Shown here piece by piece: positions 8,567-13,756 of a stretch of 13,756 bases of DNA. A program made the position numbers and the translations under genes. Within the stretch, counting starts at the first letter, position 1, and the number at the start of each line of letters is the position of its first letter. Below the pieces are notes generated by a model. It was not told the origin of the DNA and did not search any database. It saw only the letters and a list, made by a program, of their open reading frames with translations. Source of the stretch: Bacteroidales bacterium (GTDB lineage Bacteria > Bacteroidota > Bacteroidia > Bacteroidales > UBA3824); assembly GCA_017530465.1 (NCBI GenBank), contig JAFXMJ010000236.1, forward strand, positions 1 to 13,756. The letters run 5' to 3'.

Positions 8567-8602
8567 TGTTACAATTCAATAGATTTTTGAAACTCCACGA
8601 TA
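8567..8602 (+). promoter_or_regulatory. Two-copy direct-repeat operator upstream of the GH43-CBM6 gene
   Basis: Copies start at 8567 (TGTTAC, then CAATA at 8577) and 8588 (TGAAAC, then CGATA at 8598). The step is 21 bp, and the second copy starts exactly 37 bp before the -7 box at 8625. This geometry is identical to that upstream of susC and of the GH43 gene at 12267. The second copy departs from TGTTAC at two bases but keeps the CGATA block seen in the promoter-proximal susC copy. Confidence 0.6.
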
Positions 8603-8624
8603 CGGCATAATGCTGCGATATGTG

Positions 8625-8632
8625 TATTTTTG
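8625..8632 (+). promoter_or_regulatory. Promoter -7 box of the GH43-CBM6 gene
   Basis: TATTTTTG fits TAnnTTTG. It lies downstream of a possible ATG at 8610, so a transcript from this promoter cannot use that start. This supports translation from 8670 with a leader of about 30 nt. No good -33 TTTG is seen. Confidence 0.55.
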
Positions 8633-8669
8633 TTGCATTAATATTAATCACTTAAAAATTGCAACAAAA

Positions 8670-9908
8670 ATGAAAAGACTATCATTCTATTTGGCGGCGG
8701 CAATGCTTGCTTTTGCGTGCTGCAACAAAAATTCTGACGAACCTGCCAACAGCAACTCGTCAACCTCCACAACTACTAATCAAAACGGCAACTCGCAGCA
8801 AAACACCAACAACGGCTCCGACAATTCGTCCGATGACAACGACGAACCCTCAGACACTGAGGACGACGGTTTTGTAGTGGTTTCGCCAAAACTCGGCACA
8901 GGCGACGCAAACCCAATCATCGACTATATGTTTTGCGCCGACCCAACAGCCGTAGAATACGACGGACGGCTTTATGTCTATGGGACCAACGACCACCAGC
9001 AGTACGAGGAGGCAGAGAAAAACACATACGAGAAAATCAAGACCCTCGTGATGGTCTCCACCGACGACCTCCATTCGTTCTCCTCCGACCCCGTGAAACT
9101 CCCTTCGCCTTATCATTTTGAGGCCAACGAACTCAATTTCATCAACGGCACATACGTCTATACCTTCAACAACGACTGGAGCGCGCACGACCCGTGGACT
9201 TGGGGCGGCACAAAACCCACCGCCTGCAGCATGAACTATTTCACAAGCAAGACACCTCTCGACTATGATTCGTGGACATTCGGTGCAAATTATTTCAAAA
9301 ATACGGGAGAATATGGTCTTAGTTGGAGCAACAACCACACACATCTTCACAAATATCAAGGCAAATGGTATTTGTTTTACCAGTCGGCGCACTTGCAGGA
9401 AGGATTCGGCACCGACGGCGGATTCCGCAGCATTTATGTCAACGAAATTGATGTTGACGAAGATAATGTGGTGATAAGCGAATGTATTGCCACCAAAAAA
9501 GGCGTTACGGCAATCAAAAACCTCAATCCGCTCTCTACTCAAAATGCGTCCACCTCGGCAGCCACTCACAATATCGTTTTCAAGGAAACTTCCGAAACCG
9601 GGCACACCATCGCCACTGTGGGTTCGCCGTGCATCAGGGTCAAAAAAGCGGAGCAAGGCATTATAGAAGTCAGGAATGTTGACTTTACCTCCAATCCCGA
9701 CATCTTCAAATGTCGCATTCGCGGCAACGGCAGCATCGCCATCACCACTGGCAAAGCCGACAACGCAACATTCGCCGAAATAGAAAGCAGTTCAGACTCT
9801 TGGCAGAACCTCACAGCCGAATGTCAGGAATCCCTCGATGGCGTACAGACCCTCTACATAATATTGAAAGGGTCTGTGGAGGTTGACACATGGAGTTTTG
9901 GCAATTAA
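8670..9908 (+). CDS. GH43-CBM6 lipoprotein with an apparently shortened catalytic domain
   Basis: This belongs to the GH43 arabinofuranosidase/xylosidase type that carries a C-terminal CBM6. The ATG at 8670 gives 412 residues: a lipoprotein signal (LAFAC, Cys17 or 18), a linker of Ser, Asn, Thr and Asp (about 21-66), GH43 sequence (about 80-270), and a CBM6-like beta-sandwich (about 322-412, from IRVKKAEQG to VDTWSFGN). D91 in CADPTAVEYDGRLYVYG is the expected catalytic base, and E151 in SPYHFEANELNFINGTYVY is the likely acid. As I recall relatives, about 110-130 residues normally lie between the STDDL block (130-134) and that Glu block, including the Asp that tunes the acid. Here only about 15 residues separate them, with no frameshift. 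Activity is therefore doubtful; the protein may only bind glycan. A terminator and its own promoter precede it. Confidence 0.8.
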   Translation: MKRLSFYLAAAMLAFACCNKNSDEPANSNSSTSTTTNQNGNSQQNTNNGSDNSSDDNDEPSDTEDDGFVVVSPKLGTGDANPIIDYMFCADPTAVEYDGRLYVYGTNDHQQYEEAEKNTYEKIKTLVMVSTDDLHSFSSDPVKLPSPYHFEANELNFINGTYVYTFNNDWSAHDPWTWGGTKPTACSMNYFTSKTPLDYDSWTFGANYFKNTGEYGLSWSNNHTHLHKYQGKWYLFYQSAHLQEGFGTDGGFRSIYVNEIDVDEDNVVISECIATKKGVTAIKNLNPLSTQNASTSAATHNIVFKETSETGHTIATVGSPCIRVKKAEQGIIEVRNVDFTSNPDIFKCRIRGNGSIAITTGKADNATFAEIESSSDSWQNLTAECQESLDGVQTLYIILKGSVEVDTWSFGN

Positions 9909-9928
9909 TCCTAGAAAATTATGTTTTG

Positions 9929-9936
9929 TATTTTTG
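9929..9936 (+). promoter_or_regulatory. Possible -7 box before the GH78-like gene
   Basis: TATTTTTG at 9929-9936 matches TAnnTTTG within the 52-bp gap after the GH43-CBM6 stop. The direct-repeat operator seen at the other promoters is absent here; only a CAATT at 9902 falls where a second half-site would be expected. The gene may simply be co-transcribed from 8625, with this box a chance match in AT-rich DNA. Confidence 0.25.
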
Positions 9937-9960
9937 TAACACAAATCAACACACTCGATT

Positions 9961-12135
9961 ATGAAACATTATATCTTGACCTTGATATTTGTAGCCGCAA
10001 CGATGGTTGCAGCGGCGCAACAGGCTCGCTGGATTACTGCAAACGACGCAGAACGCAACAGCACAAACACATGGATTGAGTTCCGCAAAGATTTTAATCT
10101 TGCCAAGAAACCCAAGAAAGCCGAAACCATAATTGCCGCCGATTCCAAATATTGGCTTTGGGTCAATGGCAAGTTGACAGTGTTTGAAGGTTCGCTCAAA
10201 CGCGGACCCAACCGCACGGACACGTATTACGACAATATTGACCTTGCGCCATATCTCCAAAAAGGACATAACGACGTGCGGCTGCTGCTGTGTTACTTCG
10301 GCAAGCCGGGGTTCTCCCACATCAACAGCGGACAATCGGGCGTCATCTTCGATTCGCCATCAATCAGACTTTGCAGCGACTCTTCATGGCTGAGCCAACG
10401 CCTAAAAGCATATCAGACCTGCGGCGAGCCATATACGAATTTCAGGTTGTCGGAATCCAACATCCGTTACAATGCACGGCTCGAAAACCAAAACGACCTT
10501 CGCCCATCACTCGAAATCGGCACATGGAACTCTGGCGCATGGGGCCAACTTGTAGAACGTCCGATTCCACAGTGGCGAGATTATGGCATTAAGTCAACCT
10601 CCAACTACGACACCACGGAGGACACACAAGGCAACACAATACTCTCCGTCCGTCTGCCATACAATATGCAGTTGACCCCATACATCGACCTTGCCGACCC
10701 CGACGGGGCAACAACAATTCACCTTGAAACCGACCACGTATGGGGCGGCAGTGCCGAGTGCGTGAGGGCTGAATACATCACAAAACAAGGTCGTCAGCAA
10801 TATGAATCGCTCGGCTGGATGAACGGCGAAATATTGAGGGTAATCTATCCGAAATCATCAAACGTAACAATCCACGCCATCGGTTACCGAGAAACTGGCT
10901 ACGACTGCGATTTTGAAGGTTCGTTTTCATGTTCCGACACGACAATCAACCGTTTTTGGCACAAGGCAATGCGCACTCTCTACGTCAACATGCGCGACAA
11001 TTATTTTGACTGTCCCGACCGTGAACGCGCCCAATGGTGGGGCGATGCCACTATCCTCATGGGACAGAGTTTCTACCAACTCTCGCCACGTGCAAATATG
11101 TTGATGCGCAAGGCGATACATCAGTTGGTAGATTGGCAGAAAGACAACGGCGTAATCTATTCGCCCATACCTGCCGAAAATTGGGATCAAGAACTGCCCG
11201 CACAATCGCTCGCCTCGATAAGCACCTACGGTTTTTGGTATTATTATATGCACACCGGCGACACAGCCACAATGAATTATGTATATCCCGCCATGCGGCG
11301 TTACCTTGACGTTTGGACGCTCGACGAGGACGGACTTACAGGCTACAGGGACGGCGGCTGGCCGTGGGGCGACTGGGGTACGGATGTCGATATGCGCCTG
11401 ATACTTGCCGCTTGGCATTACCTCGCATTGAAATCTGCCGTCAACATAGCCCTACTCACAGGACACACTGCCGACACTGCCGATTATTCAAGGCAAATGC
11501 AATCGATAAGGGCGGCTTTCAACCGTTGTTGGAACGGATACGCCTACCGACATCCATCGTACCATGGAGCCACCGACGACCGTGTGCAGGCCATGGCTGT
11601 TGTAAGCGGACTTGCCGACACCTCGAAATATCAGCGCATTTATGAAGTTTTCAAGTCTCAAGAATATGCCAGCCCTTACATGGAAAAATATGTATATGAG
11701 GCACTTATGCAGATGGGACACAGCGACTACGCATTAGAACGCTTCAAAAAACGCTTTGGGACGATGATTGACGACACATTGCACACTACACTCTACGAAG
11801 GCTGGCAGGAAGGCGGCTACGGCGGCGGCTCCACAAACCACGCATGGAGCGGCGGCATGTTGACCGACATTTGCGAACAGATACTCGGCATACGTCCCAC
11901 TGTTGCGGGTTGGAAAGAGGCTGTCATCGAGCCAAGATTCAGCCCGATTAAGGAGGCCACAATTTCAATCCCCACCGTCAACGGCACTTTGAAATATAGT
12001 TTCAAGGACGACGGCGAATATTACCACGCCACCGTCAACGTGCCCAAAGGCATGAAAGCAGTTTCCATCGCCCCCGACGGCAACAAAAAAGAACTGTCGG
12101 CAGGGGTAAATGCAGTGGAATTTAGGGAAGAATGA
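9961..12135 (+). CDS. GH78-type alpha-L-rhamnosidase-like glycoside hydrolase, probably periplasmic
   Basis: This probably removes terminal alpha-L-rhamnose (or a related sugar) from imported oligosaccharides by inversion. It has 724 residues with a plain signal peptide (about 1-20, VAAAQ, no lipobox), which suggests the periplasm. Beta-sandwich domains occupy about 22-205 (with ADSKYWLWVNGK) and 210-320. An (alpha/alpha)6 barrel spans about 322-640, and a C-terminal beta-sandwich about 645-724. The motif DCPDRERAQWWGDA places D350, E355 and D362 at the same spacing as the catalytic acids of Bacillus RhaB (D567, E572, D579). E613 in LYEGWQE, followed by NHAWSGG, fits the fourth one (E841). 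All four acids are kept, so the enzyme should be active. Rhamnose specificity is inferred from the fold; related subfamilies with other substrates cannot be excluded. It follows the GH43-CBM6 gene by 52 bp. Confidence 0.82.
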   Translation: MKHYILTLIFVAATMVAAAQQARWITANDAERNSTNTWIEFRKDFNLAKKPKKAETIIAADSKYWLWVNGKLTVFEGSLKRGPNRTDTYYDNIDLAPYLQKGHNDVRLLLCYFGKPGFSHINSGQSGVIFDSPSIRLCSDSSWLSQRLKAYQTCGEPYTNFRLSESNIRYNARLENQNDLRPSLEIGTWNSGAWGQLVERPIPQWRDYGIKSTSNYDTTEDTQGNTILSVRLPYNMQLTPYIDLADPDGATTIHLETDHVWGGSAECVRAEYITKQGRQQYESLGWMNGEILRVIYPKSSNVTIHAIGYRETGYDCDFEGSFSCSDTTINRFWHKAMRTLYVNMRDNYFDCPDRERAQWWGDATILMGQSFYQLSPRANMLMRKAIHQLVDWQKDNGVIYSPIPAENWDQELPAQSLASISTYGFWYYYMHTGDTATMNYVYPAMRRYLDVWTLDEDGLTGYRDGGWPWGDWGTDVDMRLILAAWHYLALKSAVNIALLTGHTADTADYSRQMQSIRAAFNRCWNGYAYRHPSYHGATDDRVQAMAVVSGLADTSKYQRIYEVFKSQEYASPYMEKYVYEALMQMGHSDYALERFKKRFGTMIDDTLHTTLYEGWQEGGYGGGSTNHAWSGGMLTDICEQILGIRPTVAGWKEAVIEPRFSPIKEATISIPTVNGTLKYSFKDDGEYYHATVNVPKGMKAVSIAPDGNKKELSAGVNAVEFREE

Positions 12136-12161
12136 TTTTTTTTTTTTTAACTGACCTATTT

Positions 12162-12197
12162 TGTTACTTTTCAATATATCCATGTTACAAATAGACA
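12162..12197 (+). promoter_or_regulatory. Two-copy direct-repeat operator upstream of the last GH43 gene
   Basis: TGTTAC starts at 12162, with CAATA at 12172. A second TGTTAC starts at 12183, with the weaker AGACA at 12193. The step is 21 bp, and the second copy lies exactly 37 bp before the -7 box at 12220. It is the third occurrence of the same geometry in the window. A run of 13 T (12136-12148) lies just upstream, right after the GH78-like stop; I see no hairpin before it. Confidence 0.65.
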
Positions 12198-12219
12198 CCT
12201 CGCATTGAAAATTTTACAG

Positions 12220-12227
12220 TATCTTTG
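12220..12227 (+). promoter_or_regulatory. Promoter -7 box of the last GH43 gene
   Basis: TATCTTTG fits TAnnTTTG exactly. It would give a leader of roughly 35 nt before the ATG at 12267. As at the other two promoters, no TTTG stands at the -33 position. Confidence 0.6.
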
Positions 12228-12266
12228 TATCGAAATATCAAACAATAAATAACCACTTTTAAGAAT

Positions 12267-13756
12267 ATGAAAGTTTCAAAGACATTAAGACTTGCGCTTT
12301 CCGCGCTTATGGTGGCAACTGGCGTATCGACGGCTACGGCGCAAAACAACGCACCGACTTCCTTCCAGTACCACAATCCGATAATCCCCGGATTCTACCC
12401 CGACCCGAGCATCTGCCGCGCCGGCGACGATTATTATATCGTCAACAGCAGCTTCGACTACTTCCCCGGCGTACCGCTGTGGCACAGCCGCGACCTTGTC
12501 AACTGGGAGCAGATTGGACACTGCCTTACACGCAAAAGTCAAGTTGACCTCAGCGGCGCGCTCTCGTGGGGCGGCATCTACGCTCCCACTATCCGCTACA
12601 ACGAAGGCACTTTCTACATGATTACCACCAACACTTCGCACGGCGGCAACTTCCTTGTACACACCACCGACCCCAAAGGCGAATGGTCCGACCCCGTATG
12701 GCTCGAACAAGGCGGCATCGACCCGTCGCTCTACTTCGAGGACGGACATTGCTACATGGTCAGCAATCCCGACGACGGAATTTTCCTCTGTGAAATCGAC
12801 CCCAAGACCGGCAAGACGCTCAAACCCTCGCGCCGAATTTGGAACGGCACCGGCGGACGCTATCCCGAAGGCCCGCACATCTACAAAAAAGACGGCTGGT
12901 ATTACCTTCTGATTTCTGAGGGCGGCACCGAACACGCCCACATGATAACTATCGCACGTTCACGCAATATCGACGGTCCTTACACAGGCAATCCTTCCAA
13001 CCCTATCCTCACCCATTGCAACCAATTGGGGCAGAGCAGCCCGATACAAGGCACTGGACACGCCGACCTTGTTGAAGCTCCAGACGGCTCATGGTGGATA
13101 GTTTGCCTTGCATTCCGTCCGCAGACCGCCATGAACCACCTCACCGGCCGCGAAACCTACCTTGCGCCCGTGCGTTGGGACACTAACGCTTGGCCGGTGG
13201 TAAACGGCAACGGCACCATCGCCCTCGACATGACCGCACCGCTGCCCGTCAAGCCCGAACCGCAAAAAGATTTCGCCACCGACATACGCTTTTCCAACAA
13301 ATCCGCACTCGGCGACGAATGGGTGTATCTGCGCAACCCGATAATGGAAAACTACCAGATGACTTCCAACTCGCTGTGTCTCAACGGCACATCGGCTACA
13401 ATCAACACCGCCGAACTGCCCACTTTCATTGGTCGCCGTCAGCAGCACATCGACTTTGAGGCCACCACACAATTGAAACTTTCACAGGCAAAGGCGGGCG
13501 ACATGGCAGGACTTACGGTATTCATGGATCTGTACGCACATTACGACATTTCGCTGCGCCGCGAATCCGACGGCAAAAACACCCTCGTAGTCGAGTATTG
13601 GCTCAGCAGCATCCATCACGTTGCCAAGGAAATAACGCTGAAGACCGCAAAACCATACTTGCGAGTTACAGGCAGCCGCGACCATTACCGTTTTTCATAT
13701 TCCGAAGACGGCAAAAACTTCACCGAAATTGGCGTTTCCGACACCAAATACCTCAG
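12267..13756 (+). CDS. GH43 beta-xylosidase / alpha-L-arabinofuranosidase (3' end beyond the window)
   Basis: This should cleave xylose or arabinose from oligosaccharides in the periplasm. The ATG at 12267 starts a signal peptide ending STATAQ with no lipobox. The reading frame is still open at the window edge after 496 codons. The five-bladed propeller (about 35-325) shows all three catalytic residues of GH43: base D46 in YPDPSI, D152 in GIDPSLYF, and acid E201 in YPEGPHI. FRPQ with GRETYLAPVRW is characteristic of the subfamily 11/12 type, which includes the xyloglucan arabinofuranosidases BoGH43A and B. A C-terminal concanavalin-like beta-sandwich (about 335 onward) is nearly complete, so probably only some tens of residues are missing. 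It has its own operator and promoter. Whether it prefers xylose or arabinose cannot be told from sequence alone. Confidence 0.92.
   Translation, partial: MKVSKTLRLALSALMVATGVSTATAQNNAPTSFQYHNPIIPGFYPDPSICRAGDDYYIVNSSFDYFPGVPLWHSRDLVNWEQIGHCLTRKSQVDLSGALSWGGIYAPTIRYNEGTFYMITTNTSHGGNFLVHTTDPKGEWSDPVWLEQGGIDPSLYFEDGHCYMVSNPDDGIFLCEIDPKTGKTLKPSRRIWNGTGGRYPEGPHIYKKDGWYYLLISEGGTEHAHMITIARSRNIDGPYTGNPSNPILTHCNQLGQSSPIQGTGHADLVEAPDGSWWIVCLAFRPQTAMNHLTGRETYLAPVRWDTNAWPVVNGNGTIALDMTAPLPVKPEPQKDFATDIRFSNKSALGDEWVYLRNPIMENYQMTSNSLCLNGTSATINTAELPTFIGRRQQHIDFEATTQLKLSQAKAGDMAGLTVFMDLYAHYDISLRRESDGKNTLVVEYWLSSIHHVAKEITLKTAKPYLRVTGSRDHYRFSYSEDGKNFTEIGVSDTKYL

Larger units (their letters stand above)
8287..8669 (+). 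other. 383-bp intergenic region between GH5 and GH43-CBM6
   Basis: This region holds a terminator for the GH5 transcript (8354-8409), then about 150 bp of very AT-rich DNA in which I see no gene or clear structure. A two-copy operator (8567-8602), a -7 box (8625-8632) and a short leader follow. No tRNA, repeat array or small ORF with a credible start is visible. Confidence 0.6.

Noticed and set aside
8610..8669. Upstream in-frame ATG for the GH43-CBM6 gene
   Set aside because: It precedes the -7 box at 8625, so it is absent from the predicted transcript. A complete lipoprotein signal peptide begins at 8670.
9871..9909. Possible operator copies before the GH78-like gene
   Set aside because: At the expected distance from TATTTTTG (9929), only CAATT at 9902 resembles a half-site. 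The TGTTAC block and the second copy 21 bp upstream are missing.
12136..12148. Run of 13 T as a terminator after the GH78-like gene
   Set aside because: I could find no stable hairpin directly upstream, so the run alone is not called a terminator. It could also be a site of length variation, but nothing here shows that.
1..13756. CRISPR arrays, tRNA or rRNA genes, insertion sequences, regulator genes
   Set aside because: None was seen. The only repeated short motifs are the operator copies described, and no transposase, integrase or sensor/regulator frame is present.

Overview
The window carries most of a polysaccharide utilization locus (PUL) from a member of the Bacteroidota, most likely order Bacteroidales. 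The signs are an adjacent SusC/SusD pair, a run of lipoproteins with acidic residues after the lipobox cysteine, a BACON domain, and TAnnTTTG-type promoter boxes without a clear -35 element. Every gene lies on the + strand. Coding DNA is rich in GGC, AAC and GAC codons, while the intergenic DNA is AT-rich. No taxon below the order can be named from what is visible.

Layout. Bases 1-234 hold the last 21 codons of an upstream gene, an orphan signal-peptide ORF that looks like the vestige of a deleted gene, and a strong intrinsic terminator. Bases 261-367 hold an operator array and promoter. These lead into susC (413-3580), susD (3605-5281) and a surface glycan-binding lipoprotein with IPT/TIG repeats (5285-6751), which form a tight three-gene unit. 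A hairpin terminator (6777-6815) separates this unit from a BACON-GH5 endo-glycanase lipoprotein (6856-8286). A second terminator (8354-8409) and a second operator/promoter precede a GH43-CBM6 lipoprotein (8670-9908). Fifty-two bases later comes a GH78-type alpha-L-rhamnosidase-like enzyme (9961-12135). A third operator/promoter precedes a GH43 beta-xylosidase/arabinofuranosidase (from 12267), which runs off the right edge.

How it may work. SusCD, the glycan-binding protein, the GH5 and the GH43-CBM6 all carry lipoprotein signals and should bind or cut the glycan at the cell surface. The rhamnosidase-like enzyme and the last GH43 have ordinary signal peptides and should trim imported oligosaccharides in the periplasm. 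The SusC, SusD, glycan-binding protein, BACON-GH5 and GH43 set recalls the Bacteroides ovatus xyloglucan locus. The GH78-like and GH43-CBM6 genes do not belong to that set, so the substrate is better described as an arabinose/xylose-decorated plant cell-wall glycan, possibly with rhamnose. No regulator gene is present.

Most notable observations. (1) A bipartite motif, TGTTAC-N4-CRATA, recurs as direct repeats 20-21 bp apart upstream of three genes. In all three cases the last copy starts exactly 37 bp before the -7 box, which suggests one shared activator, plausibly a hybrid two-component AraC-type regulator. (2) The GH43-CBM6 protein appears to lack about a third of its propeller, including the region that normally carries a catalytic Asp, while remaining in frame.
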